Part shown: positions 1-7,892 of the stretch, piece by piece
Position numbering within the stretch: the first letter of the stretch is position 1
Layout of the letters: the number at the start of each line of letters is the position of its first letter
NCBI GenBank assembly: GCA_965203255.1
Contig: OZ241882.1
Span: 1,674,001 to 1,738,000 of the forward strand
Origin: JAPOUP01 sp965203255
GTDB taxonomy: Bacteria; Pseudomonadota; Alphaproteobacteria; Rhodobacterales; Rhodobacteraceae
DNA: 64,000 nucleotides
Direction: 5' to 3'
Position numbers and translations under genes: made by a program
Notes under the pieces: model-generated
Databases searched by the model: none
The model's input: only the letters and a program-made list of their open reading frames with translations
What the model was told of the DNA's origin: nothing

Positions 1-1338
1 GCGCTTGCGGCGGCGCTTGCCCCGAAGCTGGGACTTCTCGATAAGGCCCTCATATTGGTGCGCCAGAAGATGGCTCTGCACCTGCTGGATTGTATCCATC
101 GTCACTGAGACAACGATCAGAACTGATGTTCCGCCAAAATAGAAGGGAATTGCCAGTTGGCTACGCAAGATCTCCGGCAGCAGGCAAACGCCCGCAAGAT
201 AAGCGGATCCAAGCACCAGAATCCGTGTGACAACATGGTCAAGAAACTCTTCCGTCTTCTTGCCAGGACGGATGCCAGGCACAAACCCATTCTGGTTCTT
301 CAGGTTTTCCGCCACATCTTCGGTCTTGAAGCTGACATTGAACGTGTAGAAGAACGTGAAGAACACGATCATCGCCGTGAAAAAAACAAGATAGAGGGGT
401 TGGCCGGGTCCAAAATACGCCAGTATCGTCGCCATGATCGGCCCTGACTGCGCCTCGCTGAATGTCGAGACCGTGACCGGAAGAAGCAAAAGCGAACTGG
501 CGAAGATCGCGGGGATGACCCCCGCCGGATTGACCTTGATCGGGAGGTGGCTGGAGCCTCCTTCATACATTTTCATCCCCGCCTGCCGGCGCGGGTACTG
601 GATAGGGATCTTCCTGAGCGATCGCTCCATGAAGACGACAAATCCGATCACGGCCACAACCATCACCATGACGCCAACGATGACAGCAGGGCTAAGCGCA
701 CCCGACCGGCCAGACGCGAAGAACTGCGCCAGAGCTGCCGGAACCTCGGCGATGATACCCACGAAAATGATCAGCGATATGCCGTTGCCAATGCCTCGGG
801 CGGTGATCTGCTCGCCGAGCCACATCAGGAACATGGTACCACCCACAAGCGTGATGACGGTGGCCGCCCGGAAATACCATCCGGGATCCGTAGCAAGATC
901 ACCCGCCTCCAGGGAAACCGCCAGTCCGTAGGCCTGGAAGGTGGACAGAAACACTGTGCCGTACCGGGTGTACTGGTTGATCTTCTTGCGCCCGCGCTCG
1001 CCTTCCTTCTTGAGCTGCTCAAAATGCGGAACCATTGCCGTAAGGAGCTGCACAATGATCGCGGCGGAGATATAGGGCATGATGCCAAGCGCAAATATGC
1101 CCATCCGTGAGATCGCGCCTCCCGTGAACATGTTAAGAACCCCACCCAGTCCCGTCGCGGCCTGGTCCATGAACTCCCGGAGGGCGGCTGCGTCAATTCC
1201 CGGAACCGGAATGTAGGTTCCGATTCGGTAGACGATCAGAATTCCAAGGGTGAAAAAAATGCGCTGCCTGAGTTCGGTGGCCTGTCCAAAGACCCTCCAG
1301 TTCAGGTTGGCGGCCATTTGCTCCGCTGCCGATGCCAT
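1..1338 (-). CDS. secY: Protein translocase subunit SecY (cut by the left edge)
   Basis: SecY forms the protein-conducting channel of the Sec translocon in the inner membrane, with SecE and SecG. I read 446 codons from the ATG at 1338. The gene is open to the edge, where it ends in a basic tail (RGKRRRKR) typical of the SecY C-terminus, so at most a few codons and the stop are missing. Multiple hydrophobic segments alternate with short loops as expected for ten membrane helices, and the plug-region motif GGAISRMGIFALGIMPYI is recognisable near residue 70. The start is chosen because GGGAGAGG lies about 8 bases upstream; a second in-frame ATG follows at 1317. It is the last visible gene of the spc operon, 99 bases after rplO. 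Confidence 0.95.
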   Translation of the reverse strand, partial: MASAAEQMAANLNWRVFGQATELRQRIFFTLGILIVYRIGTYIPVPGIDAAALREFMDQAATGLGGVLNMFTGGAISRMGIFALGIMPYISAAIIVQLLTAMVPHFEQLKKEGERGRKKINQYTRYGTVFLSTFQAYGLAVSLEAGDLATDPGWYFRAATVITLVGGTMFLMWLGEQITARGIGNGISLIIFVGIIAEVPAALAQFFASGRSGALSPAVIVGVMVMVVAVIGFVVFMERSLRKIPIQYPRRQAGMKMYEGGSSHLPIKVNPAGVIPAIFASSLLLLPVTVSTFSEAQSGPIMATILAYFGPGQPLYLVFFTAMIVFFTFFYTFNVSFKTEDVAENLKNQNGFVPGIRPGKKTEEFLDHVVTRILVLGSAYLAGVCLLPEILRSQLAIPFYFGGTSVLIVVSVTMDTIQQVQSHLLAHQYEGLIEKSQLRGKRRRKR

Positions 1339-1437
1339 TCAGTGGCCTCTCCCGTTCGGGCACCGCCCTCAGGTTTCCCCGGGCGGAGCGTGGACAACCA
1401 GATGTATGTAGGCAGTGCCAGCACTGCCCACAACCAT

Positions 1438-1911
1438 TTATTCCGCTGTCTGTCCGGTCGCGACCCTCAGGGAGCCCCCGGACTCCCCGACCGCCTTCCG
1501 GGCCGCCGCGCTGGCACCCGTGACCTGCAGTTCAACTCTTGAGGTGAGTCCACCTTTGGCCAGCACCCGAACACCGTCAAGTCGACGGCGGACGAGACCG
1601 GACCTGACAAGGACCTCCTCGGTAATCGTCTCTTCAGCGTCGATTTTCCCGGCATCGATGAACTTCTGAAGAATGCCGAGGTTTACAACCGCAAATTTCC
1701 TGCGGTTGGGCTTGTTGAAACCGCGTTTGGGCAGGCGCTGGTAAAGGGGCATCTGCCCGCCCTCGAAACCGTTGATGGCAACCCCTGACCGCGATTTCTG
1801 ACCATTCATGCCACGCCCGGCCGTCTTTCCCTTGCCCGAGCCTGGGCCTCGGCCAACTCGCTTGGCCTTCTTCACCGCGCCGGGATTGTCGCGGAGCTCA
1901 TGCAGTTTCAT
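1438..1911 (-). CDS. rplO: 50S ribosomal protein L15
   Basis: L15 is a late-assembly protein of the large subunit that binds 23S rRNA. The product is 157 residues, normal for the family. It starts MKLHELRDNPGA and has the Gly/Lys/Arg-rich N-terminal segment (GRGPGSGKGKTAGRGMNGQK, from about residue 20) that threads into the rRNA, followed by the globular part with MPLYQRLPKRGF. The ATG at 1911 is preceded by AAGGAG at good spacing. The frame is open further upstream, but that part does not resemble L15. It sits between rpmD and secY, the usual spc operon order. Confidence 0.97.
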   Translation of the reverse strand: MKLHELRDNPGAVKKAKRVGRGPGSGKGKTAGRGMNGQKSRSGVAINGFEGGQMPLYQRLPKRGFNKPNRRKFAVVNLGILQKFIDAGKIDAEETITEEVLVRSGLVRRRLDGVRVLAKGGLTSRVELQVTGASAAARKAVGESGGSLRVATGQTAE

Positions 1912-2057
1912 CTCGCTTCTCCTTGCCGAATACCACACCGCAGGCGAAACGGGGCGACCTCGGTCACTCAACTCAGTTTCAGCGTCGGACCTGCAGACCC
2001 CCAACACCATCAGGCCGCAAAGGCGTCGCCTTCATCTCTGGATGGGTTGCAGGCAAT

Positions 2058-2249
2058 TCAGCCCCGTTCCTCAACGATCTCCGCAAGATGGGGAATCTTC
2101 GCAACCATCCCACGAATTGCAGGGGTATCCTCAAGCTCACGGGTCTTATGCATCTTGTTGAGCCCCAGCCCGACAAGGGTCTGGCGCTGCCTGGCAGGCC
2201 GTCGGATTGGCGAGCCGATCTGCCTTACGACTATGGTTTTCCTTGACAT
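2058..2249 (-). CDS. rpmD: 50S ribosomal protein L30
   Basis: L30 is a small large-subunit protein. The 63-residue product begins MSRKTIVVRQIGSPIRR and carries the family segment TLVGLGLNKMHKTRELEDTP around residues 30-48, which is diagnostic of bacterial L30. The start at 2249 is supported by GAGGAGAGG just upstream; an upstream in-frame ATG at 2264 would overlap the end of rpsE. It lies 11 bases after the rpsE stop and is followed by rplO, as in most bacterial spc operons. Confidence 0.96.
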   Translation of the reverse strand: MSRKTIVVRQIGSPIRRPARQRQTLVGLGLNKMHKTRELEDTPAIRGMVAKIPHLAEIVEERG

Positions 2250-2260
2250 TGCGCCTCTCC

Positions 2261-2887
2261 TCAAGATCCGACAGCCACTTGATCTTCGGCACGACCGCTT
2301 TCTTCCAGTGAAGCGGTGGGCCCGGACTCCTTGGCCTCGGGGGACGGTTCGTCCCGCCTCGGCAGGATGTCGGATACTCTCTTGCCCCGACGGGCGGCCA
2401 CCATGCGTGGGCTGGATTCTTTCTGGAGTCCGTCAATCGTGGCTCGGATCATGTTATAGGGGTTTTGCGATCCGACAGACTTGGCGACGACATCCTGCAC
2501 TCCGAGCATTTCAAACACGGCACGCATCGGGCCACCGGCAATGATGCCGGTTCCGGCCGGCGCCGTTCGCATCACCACTTTCCCGGCACCGTGACGACCT
2601 GCCATGTCGTGGTGCAGCGTCCTACCCTCTCGAAGCGGCACTCGGATCATCTGTCGCTTGGCCTGCTCAGTCGCCTTGCGAATGGCCTCCGGCACCTCCT
2701 TGGCCTTACCCTTGCCATAACCGACCCGTCCTTTCTGGTCACCAACCACAACAAGTGCGGCGAAGCCAAATCGCTTGCCACCCTTTACGGTCTTCGAAAC
2801 CCGGTTTATCGCAACCAGACGATCGGAAAATTCGGGAGCGTCATCCCGATCCCTGCGTCCGCCCCGGCGGTTTTCACGTTCTGCCAT
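2261..2887 (-). CDS. rpsE: 30S ribosomal protein S5
   Basis: S5 belongs to the small-subunit body and contributes to decoding fidelity and mRNA entry. The 208-residue product starts MAERENRRGG. It has the double-stranded-RNA-binding-like N-terminal domain (FSDRLVAINRVSKTVKGG around residues 24-41) and the S5 C-terminal domain with AVFEMLGVQDVVAKSVGS. After residue ~180 there is an acidic, Ser/Pro/Glu-rich tail that many S5 proteins lack, so the protein is somewhat longer than the usual 160-190. GGAGG precedes the ATG at 2887. Confidence 0.97.
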   Translation of the reverse strand: MAERENRRGGRRDRDDAPEFSDRLVAINRVSKTVKGGKRFGFAALVVVGDQKGRVGYGKGKAKEVPEAIRKATEQAKRQMIRVPLREGRTLHHDMAGRHGAGKVVMRTAPAGTGIIAGGPMRAVFEMLGVQDVVAKSVGSQNPYNMIRATIDGLQKESSPRMVAARRGKRVSDILPRRDEPSPEAKESGPTASLEESGRAEDQVAVGS

Positions 2888-2973
2888 AAGGCCTCCATTC
2901 ATCGTTGGGCGCGAGGCGCCAAATCGTCCATTCCAAACCGGAACCGCCAGGATGGTGACCTTCGGATGGGTGG

Positions 2974-3333
2974 TCAGACATTCAGACCACCTTCGCGCGC
3001 AGCCTCGGCCAGAGCTTTCACCCTTCCATGGAAAAGATAACCTCCACGGTCGAAACAGGCATCCTTCACGCCTGCCTGTGCGGCCCGCTCAGCGAGTGCC
3101 GCGCCCACTTTCGCCGCCGCCTCGACACCGCTCCCGTTCTCAAGTTCCAACACTTTTTCAAGGGAGGACGCGCTTGCCAGCGTAACACCTCTGGCATCGT
3201 CGATAAGCTGGGCACTGATGTTCCTGTTCGACCGGTGAACGGTAAGCCGCACCCGGCCCCCGCTCACTTGACGAAGCCTGTTCCGGACGCGCCGACGGCG
3301 CCTGAGAAACAGTTCCCGTTTGCTGTTTGCCAT
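2974..3333 (-). CDS. rplR: 50S ribosomal protein L18
   Basis: L18 binds 5S rRNA with L5 and L25 and mediates its attachment to 23S rRNA. The product is 119 residues, the standard length. It begins with a strongly basic segment (KRELFLRRRRRVRNRLRQ), followed by RLTVHRSNRNISAQLIDD and ending GLNV. The C-terminal DRGGYLFHGRVKALAEAARE is the conserved core of the family. It lies between rplF and rpsE in the spc operon. Confidence 0.97.
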   Translation of the reverse strand: MANSKRELFLRRRRRVRNRLRQVSGGRVRLTVHRSNRNISAQLIDDARGVTLASASSLEKVLELENGSGVEAAAKVGAALAERAAQAGVKDACFDRGGYLFHGRVKALAEAAREGGLNV

Positions 3334-3344
3334 GTTGCAGGTCC

Positions 3345-3878
3345 CTATTTCTTCTTGCCTTCCTTACGGAAGATGTACTCGCCCTTGTATCGGATACCCT
3401 TGCCCTTGTATGGCTCCGGTCTACGCCACTTGCGGATCTGCGCCGCAACTTCGCCGACCTGCTGCTGGTCTATGCCTTCGACAACGATCTCTGTCTGCCG
3501 TGGACAGGTGACAGTCACACCGTCTGGCACCTCGAATGAAACGTCATGGGACAGGCCAAGATTAAGGACCAATCTGCCATTCTGCAGCATGGCGCGGTAA
3601 CCGACGCCGGTGATCTCAAGCTCTTTCCTGAAGCCCTCGGTCACGCCCCTGACGCAGTTCGCTATCTGGGTCCGGGACATGCCCCACTGCTGACGCACAC
3701 GTTTGGACTGTCCGCGTGGCGTAACGGTGATATGGTTCCCTTCGATCGTGATCGCGACATCGTCGGTTGCTGTAAAACTGCGGGCGCCTCTGGGTCCCTT
3801 CACTTCCACAGTGCGGCCAGAGAGGGAGGCGGTGACCCCCGAAGGCATTTCCACAGGAATGCGGCCAATTCGTGACAT
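3345..3878 (-). CDS. rplF: 50S ribosomal protein L6
   Basis: L6 sits at the base of the L7/L12 stalk near the factor-binding site. The 177-residue product begins MSRIGRIPVEMPSGV and has the two repeated alpha/beta domains of the family. The C-terminal signature PEPYKGKGIRYKGE is present near residue 155. The start at 3878 is the family start and has GGGAGAGG upstream; the frame stays open further upstream without L6 similarity. Its stop lies 11 bases before rplR. Confidence 0.97.
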   Translation of the reverse strand: MSRIGRIPVEMPSGVTASLSGRTVEVKGPRGARSFTATDDVAITIEGNHITVTPRGQSKRVRQQWGMSRTQIANCVRGVTEGFRKELEITGVGYRAMLQNGRLVLNLGLSHDVSFEVPDGVTVTCPRQTEIVVEGIDQQQVGEVAAQIRKWRRPEPYKGKGIRYKGEYIFRKEGKKK

Positions 3879-3888
3879 GAACCTCTCC

Positions 3889-4281
3889 CTAGAACACCGT
3901 GCACAGCACTTCGCCACCAACATTGGCGGCGCGTGCGCTGGCATCCGACATAATGCCCTTCGGCGTCGAGATGATCGACACGCCGAGACCCTGGCGAACC
4001 TCCGGAAGTTCCTTGACTCCCTTGTAGACGCGGCGACCGGGTTTCGAAATCCGCTTCAGTTCCCGAATCGCCGGATCGCCCTCAAAATACTTCAGGCTGA
4101 TCTCGATTGCCGGATGGCCATCATTGCCGGTCGTGCTCTCATAGCCTCGGATGTAGCCCTCATCGGTCAGCACATCGAGCACCCAGGCCCGAAGCTTGGA
4201 CGCAGGCGTCATCACCGTGGACTTGCCACGCATCTGCGCGTTGCGGATGCGGGCCAGCATGTCGCCAACAGGATCGTTCAT
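3889..4281 (-). CDS. rpsH: 30S ribosomal protein S8
   Basis: S8 binds helix 21 of 16S rRNA and, in well-studied bacteria, represses the spc operon by binding its mRNA near rplE. The product is 130 residues with the classic start MNDPVGDMLARIRNAQM and the C-terminal rRNA-binding motif (VSIISTPKGIMSDASARAAN around residues 99-118, then GGEVLCTVF). It is packed between rpsN and rplF. Whether S8 autoregulation works here cannot be judged, because the upstream rplN/rplX part of the transcript is abnormal. Confidence 0.97.
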   Translation of the reverse strand: MNDPVGDMLARIRNAQMRGKSTVMTPASKLRAWVLDVLTDEGYIRGYESTTGNDGHPAIEISLKYFEGDPAIRELKRISKPGRRVYKGVKELPEVRQGLGVSIISTPKGIMSDASARAANVGGEVLCTVF

Positions 4282-4293
4282 ACCATGCCCTCC

Positions 4294-4599
4294 CTACCAG
4301 CTTGACTTGACCAGGCCAGGAATCTGGCCCATCGCCCCCAGTTCGCGCAGCGCGATCCGGCTGACCTTCAGTTTCCGGTAGTAACCATGCGGACGTCCAG
4401 TCAACTGGCAACGATTGTGGAGGCGGGTGGGCGAGGAATTGCGTGGCAGCTTCGCAAGCTTCAGCCGCGCCTTGAACCGCTCTTCGATCGGCCGTTCCTG
4501 ATCATTTGCGATGTCCTTCAGCGCAGTGCGCCTCGCGGCGTATTTCCTGACCAGTTTCTGGCGCTTGAGTTCGCGCTCTACCATTGCTTTTTTTGCCAT
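4294..4599 (-). CDS. rpsN: 30S ribosomal protein S14 (long, zinc-free form)
   Basis: S14 is a small-subunit head protein. The product has 101 residues and starts MAKKAMVERELKRQK. It is the long form and lacks the CxxC...CxxC zinc ribbon of the short paralogue, so it should fold without zinc. The C-terminal half contains RLHNRCQLTGRPHGYYRKLK and ends LVKSSW, the family signature. The ATG at 4599 is the family start; codons upstream of it do not resemble S14. It sits between rplE and rpsH. Confidence 0.97.
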   Translation of the reverse strand: MAKKAMVERELKRQKLVRKYAARRTALKDIANDQERPIEERFKARLKLAKLPRNSSPTRLHNRCQLTGRPHGYYRKLKVSRIALRELGAMGQIPGLVKSSW

Positions 4600-4618
4600 G
4601 TGTTGGGATCTCCCGGGC

Positions 4619-5182
4619 TCAGCCACTGAATGGCATGTTGAAATGCCCCAGCAGCGCCTTCGCTTCGGCGTCGCCGCTCGCAGTGGTGCAGATGACGATG
4701 TCCATGCCCCAGACCTCATCGACCTTGTCGTAATCGATCTCGGGAAAGACTATGTGTTCCTTCAGACCCATGGCGAAGTTGCCACGGCCATCAAAGGCAG
4801 CGGTCTTCACCCCACGGAAGTCACGGACGCGCGGAAGGGCGATCGTGATCAGCCGGTCAAGAAAGTCATACATCCGGTCGCTTCGCAGGGTGACCTTCGC
4901 ACCAATTGGCATTCCCTCCCGAACACGGAATGACGCGATCGATTTCCTGGCGCGATTGATCACGGCCTTCTGGCCCGCGATCACAGTCAGGTCGTCACGG
5001 GCCGAGCCTGCCTTCTTTGAGTCCCGAACGGCCTCGGCACCGCAACCGATGTTCAGAACGATCTTATAAAGCTTCGGGATCTCCATGTCATTCAGATATC
5101 CAAACTCTTCCTTCATCGCGGAGCGGATTCGCTTCCTGTAGTCCGCTTTGAGGCGCGGAACATAACCAGCGGCGTCAAGCAT
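4619..5182 (-). CDS. rplE: 50S ribosomal protein L5
   Basis: L5 binds 5S rRNA and contacts P-site tRNA. The product is 187 residues and appears complete: [18 protein letters not shown] near residue 30, [20 protein letters not shown] near residue 75 and a C-terminal GHFNMPF. The ATG at 5182 overlaps the terminal codons of the preceding L24 frame (ATGCTTGA), which normally gives translational coupling. In this sequence that L24 frame is only a 3' fragment, so normal coupling from rplX cannot occur here as written. Confidence 0.96.
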
Positions 5183-5324
5183 CGATCACGTCCCCCGTCG
5201 TCTTGGCGTAACGCACCTTTCTGTCGCCCTCCATCCTGAAGCCAATCCTGGTTGGCTTTCCGTTGGCGTCCAGATAGGCGAGATTCGAAAGGTCGATCGG
5301 CATCGGTCTGGGAACGCGGCCCCC
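5175..5324 (-). pseudogene. rplX: rplX (L24) 3' fragment, 5' part missing
   Basis: Reading the third minus-strand frame, about 49 codons give the C-terminal half of L24: [20 protein letters not shown], then [20 protein letters not shown] and KTTGDVIDA before TGA at 5177-5175. L24 normally has about 100 residues with an N-terminal KOW domain. That domain and the start codon are absent, and upstream this frame meets a TAG within about a dozen codons. The fragment is fused to the 5' part of rplN in a different frame. A real deletion would abolish L24, so I suspect an assembly collapse but cannot prove it. Confidence 0.85.
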
Positions 5325-5334
5325 CGGGCCCCGC

Positions 5335-5463
5335 TACGCTGACGACGATTATGTCGCCAACCGATGCGTATTTCCTTTTGGATCCGCCCAGAACCTTGAT
5401 GCACTGCACCCGGCGCGCACCCGAATTGTCAGCGACATCCAGATTGGTCTGCATCTGGATCAT
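5335..5463 (-). pseudogene. rplN: rplN (L14) 5' fragment, 3' part missing
   Basis: The ATG at 5463, with GGGAGAAA upstream, opens a perfect L14 N-terminus of about 43 residues: [20 protein letters not shown], then [20 protein letters not shown] and VSV. A normal L14 has about 122 residues and continues with KEAIPRG-like sequence. Here the frame instead enters G/C-only sequence (about 5318-5334) and then out-of-frame L24 coding sequence, which it reads through to 5113 without L14 similarity. The 3' two thirds of rplN, the spacer and the 5' half of rplX, roughly 400 bp in all, are missing. Confidence 0.88.
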
Positions 5464-5540
5464 TTCGTTTCTCCCGACCTTTGGAGCCCAACCTTTGCGG
5501 CGGCTCCAGGGTTTCGTTCAGATGGGATCGGTGACTACCG

Positions 5541-5771
5541 TCAGTCGGCGATCACCTCCCATCGCTTTGACCTCGAAACAGGTGCGCATTCCCTGATGCG
5601 AACCCTGTCACCAACCTTGCACTGGTTGTCGGCATCATGCGCCGCAAATTTCTTGGACCTACGCACCGTCTTCTGCAGAAGTGGATGCTTGAACGTGCGT
5701 TCCACCAAAACAGTGACGGTTCGATCATTTCGGTCACTGGTGACCGTACCCCGCAGGACTCTCTTTGGCAT
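5541..5771 (-). CDS. rpsQ: 30S ribosomal protein S17
   Basis: S17 is a primary 16S rRNA-binding protein with an OB fold. The 76-residue product begins MPKRVLRGTVTSDRNDRTVT and carries the family signature KVGDRVRIRECAPVSRSKRW near residues 52-71. The ATG at 5771 is preferred over a TTG one codon upstream. It starts immediately after the rpmC stop (TGA at 5777-5775), so the two are probably translationally coupled. Confidence 0.96.
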   Translation of the reverse strand: MPKRVLRGTVTSDRNDRTVTVLVERTFKHPLLQKTVRRSKKFAAHDADNQCKVGDRVRIRECAPVSRSKRWEVIAD

Positions 5772-5774
5772 CAA

Positions 5775-5981
5775 TCAGGTCTCCTGCGCGGACTGAGCCG
5801 CCTTTTCATTAAGGACGGTCAGGACACGAGCGGCATTGCGTCGAACCATGCGCATCCGAGCGGGATTCTCCAGTTGGCCAGACGCCTGCTGGAAACGGAG
5901 GTTGAATGCCTCCTTCTTGAGTTCCACCAGCTGGTCCCGCAGCTGGTCTGGTGTCCTATCACGCAATTCCCGGGCGTTCAT
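5775..5981 (-). CDS. rpmC: 50S ribosomal protein L29
   Basis: L29 lies at the polypeptide exit tunnel and helps dock SRP and trigger factor. The 68-residue product is MNARELRDRTPDQLRDQLVE followed by LKKEAFNLRFQQASGQLENP, a two-helix hairpin typical of the family. I chose ATG 5981 because GAGGAG sits 7 bases upstream. An in-frame GTG at 5987 would be only about 3 bases from that site. It is followed without spacing by rpsQ. Confidence 0.95.
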   Translation of the reverse strand: MNARELRDRTPDQLRDQLVELKKEAFNLRFQQASGQLENPARMRMVRRNAARVLTVLNEKAAQSAQET

Positions 5982-6093
5982 GCCCACTCTCCTCGCTTCA
6001 CATCACCGGTCCGCACGCGGGCGTGTTCCGGCACCAATTCACAAGACCGTCTCCCGGAAACCCACCGGAAGGCGCTCGATTCCCATTCGATTC

Positions 6094-6507
6094 CTACCAG
6101 TCCTCGCGCTGGACCACCCGGCATTTCACCGGCAGTTTCATTGCGGCAAGCCGAAGTGCCTCCCTTGCCACGGAATCACTGACGCCGTCAATCTCGAACA
6201 TAATCCTGCCCGGCTTGATCTTGGCTGCCCAGAAATCCACGGAGCCCTTGCCCTTGCCCATACGGACCTCAGTCGGCTTCGAGGTGACCGGAGTATCCGG
6301 GAAAATCCGGATCCAGACACGTCCCTGACGCTTCATGTGCCGGGTCATGGCACGGCGCGCTGCCTCGATCTGGCGGGCGGTGATACGCTCGGGTTCAATG
6401 GATTTCAGGCCGTATGAGCCGAAGTTCAGCGTTGAGCCACCTTTGGCCTCGCCGTGAATCCGCCCCTTATGCACCTTGCGAAACTTCGTCCGCTTCGGCT
6501 GCAGCAT
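6094..6507 (-). CDS. rplP: 50S ribosomal protein L16
   Basis: L16 organises the aminoacyl-tRNA site of the large subunit. The product is 137 residues, the standard length. It starts MLQPKRTKFRKVHKGRIHGE, has RQIEAARRAMTRHMKRQGRV (residues ~45-64), then IRIFPDTPVTSKPTEVRMGK and GKGSVDFWAAKIKPGRIMFE. It lies between rpsC and rpmC. The 112-base gap to rpmC is longer than its neighbours' gaps and shows no gene. Confidence 0.97.
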   Translation of the reverse strand: MLQPKRTKFRKVHKGRIHGEAKGGSTLNFGSYGLKSIEPERITARQIEAARRAMTRHMKRQGRVWIRIFPDTPVTSKPTEVRMGKGKGSVDFWAAKIKPGRIMFEIDGVSDSVAREALRLAAMKLPVKCRVVQREDW

Positions 6508-6519
6508 CGCTTTTCCTCC

Positions 6520-7227
6520 CTATCGGCGCCCACCGCCGACGCGCGGCGCGGGTCCGTCCTGCAGTTCCTGCTGGCGGCGGTCTCGGGCACCCGGATCGTG
6601 TTCCATGATCTCGCCACGGAATATCCAGACCTTGATTCCAATGATCCCATATGGCGTCGAGGCTTCGCAGGTTGAATAGTCAATGTCGGAGCGAAGCGTG
6701 TGCAGCGGCACACGGCCCTCGCGGTACCATTCGGTCCGCGCGATCTCCGCGCCTCCGAGACGACCGGAGACGTTGACCCGTATGCCGAGCGCTCCCATGC
6801 GGATCGAGTTCTGAACCGCCCGCTTCATGGCACGCCGAAACGACACTCTGCGCTCAAGCTGCTGGGCAATTCCTTCCGCAACAAGCCGTGCGTCAAGCTC
6901 AGCCCTGCGAACTTCAACGATGTTCAGGTGCAATTCGCTGTCGGTTATGTTCGCCAGCTTCCTGCGCAGCGACTCGATGTCGGCACCCTTCTTTCCGATG
7001 ATGACACCGGGTCGGGCGGTGTGGATGGTTACCCTGCACTTCCTATGCGGGCGCTCAATGATCACCCTGCTGACGCCGGCCTGCCTGCATTCCTTCTCGA
7101 TGAACCCACGGATGCGGAGATCCTCGAGTAACAGGTTTCCGTAATCCCTGGTATTGGCGTACCAGCGGCTGTCCCAGGTCCGGTTGACCTGAAGGCGCAT
7201 TCCGACCGGATTGGTCTTGTTGCCCAT
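6520..7227 (-). CDS. rpsC: 30S ribosomal protein S3
   Basis: S3 forms part of the mRNA entry channel and helicase centre of the small subunit. The 235-residue product starts MGNKTNPVGMRLQVNRTWDS. The KH domain shows its GxxG loop in GVIIGKKGADIE (GKKG at residues 78-81). The C-terminal domain contains GRLGGAEIARTEWYREGRVP, and a charged Arg/Gln/Gly-rich tail follows. It sits between rplV and rplP as in the standard S10 operon. Confidence 0.97.
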   Translation of the reverse strand: MGNKTNPVGMRLQVNRTWDSRWYANTRDYGNLLLEDLRIRGFIEKECRQAGVSRVIIERPHRKCRVTIHTARPGVIIGKKGADIESLRRKLANITDSELHLNIVEVRRAELDARLVAEGIAQQLERRVSFRRAMKRAVQNSIRMGALGIRVNVSGRLGGAEIARTEWYREGRVPLHTLRSDIDYSTCEASTPYGIIGIKVWIFRGEIMEHDPGARDRRQQELQDGPAPRVGGGRR

Positions 7228-7232
7228 AAGGC

Positions 7233-7607
7233 TTACTCCTCGATCTCACGAACCTTGATGGTGATTTCCGAAAACGGCTTCGAAATGCGCCCTACCCTGC
7301 CGCGCGCGCGCGGTCGAACGCGCTTCAGGGTCAGGTTCTTGCCCACATAGGCCTCCGCGACCACCAAGGCATCGACATCCAGTCCATGATTGTTCTCCGC
7401 ATTGGCTACAGCGGATTGAAGGCACTTGCTTACGTCAGTCGCTATCCGTTTGCGGCTGAAGGCGAGATCGTTCAGCGCCGTCTGGACGGGCTTGCCCCGA
7501 ATCATCGTCGCCACAAGATTCAGCTTCTGGGGCGAAACACGCAGCATGCGCGCCTTGGCCATCGCCTCGTTTTCCTCCACGCGGCGGGAATTAGGCGACT
7601 TTCCCAT
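7233..7607 (-). CDS. rplV: 50S ribosomal protein L22
   Basis: L22 lines the nascent-chain exit tunnel with its long beta hairpin. The product has 124 residues, begins MGKSPNSRRVEENEAMAKAR and continues LRVSPQKLNLVATMIRGKPV. The hairpin region LKRVRPRARGRVGRISKPFS near residues 95-115 matches the family. The start 2 bases after the rpsS stop and the alphaproteobacterial-type N-terminal extension both support the chosen ATG. Confidence 0.97.
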   Translation of the reverse strand: MGKSPNSRRVEENEAMAKARMLRVSPQKLNLVATMIRGKPVQTALNDLAFSRKRIATDVSKCLQSAVANAENNHGLDVDALVVAEAYVGKNLTLKRVRPRARGRVGRISKPFSEITIKVREIEE

Positions 7608-7610
7608 GGC

Positions 7611-7889
7611 CTATCTCCTCTTCGCTTTCTTGTCGCCCGCATGACCGTAGAAGGTTCGGGTCGCACTGTACTCGCCGAACTTCTGGCCAATCATATCTTC
7701 GGTCACGCTTACCGGGATGTGCTTTCGGCCATTGTACACTCCGAACGTCAATCCGACGAACTGCGGCAGAATGGTTGAACGTCTTGACCAGATCTTGATG
7801 ACCTCATTACGGCCAGATTCACGGGCTCTTTCGGCCTTCTTCAGCACGTAGCTGTCGACAAAGGGGCCTTTCCAGACAGAACGGGCCAT
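7611..7889 (-). CDS. rpsS: 30S ribosomal protein S19
   Basis: S19 is a small-subunit head protein near the tRNA A/P sites. The product is 92 residues and begins MARSVWKGPFVDSYVLKKAE. It carries IKIWSRRSTILPQFVGLTFG and GHKLGEF-type sequence (here MIGQKFGEYSATRTFYGH), which is diagnostic. The start lies 3 bases after the rplB stop, and the stop lies just before rplV. Confidence 0.97.
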   Translation of the reverse strand: MARSVWKGPFVDSYVLKKAERARESGRNEVIKIWSRRSTILPQFVGLTFGVYNGRKHIPVSVTEDMIGQKFGEYSATRTFYGHAGDKKAKRR

Positions 7890-7892
7890 CCC

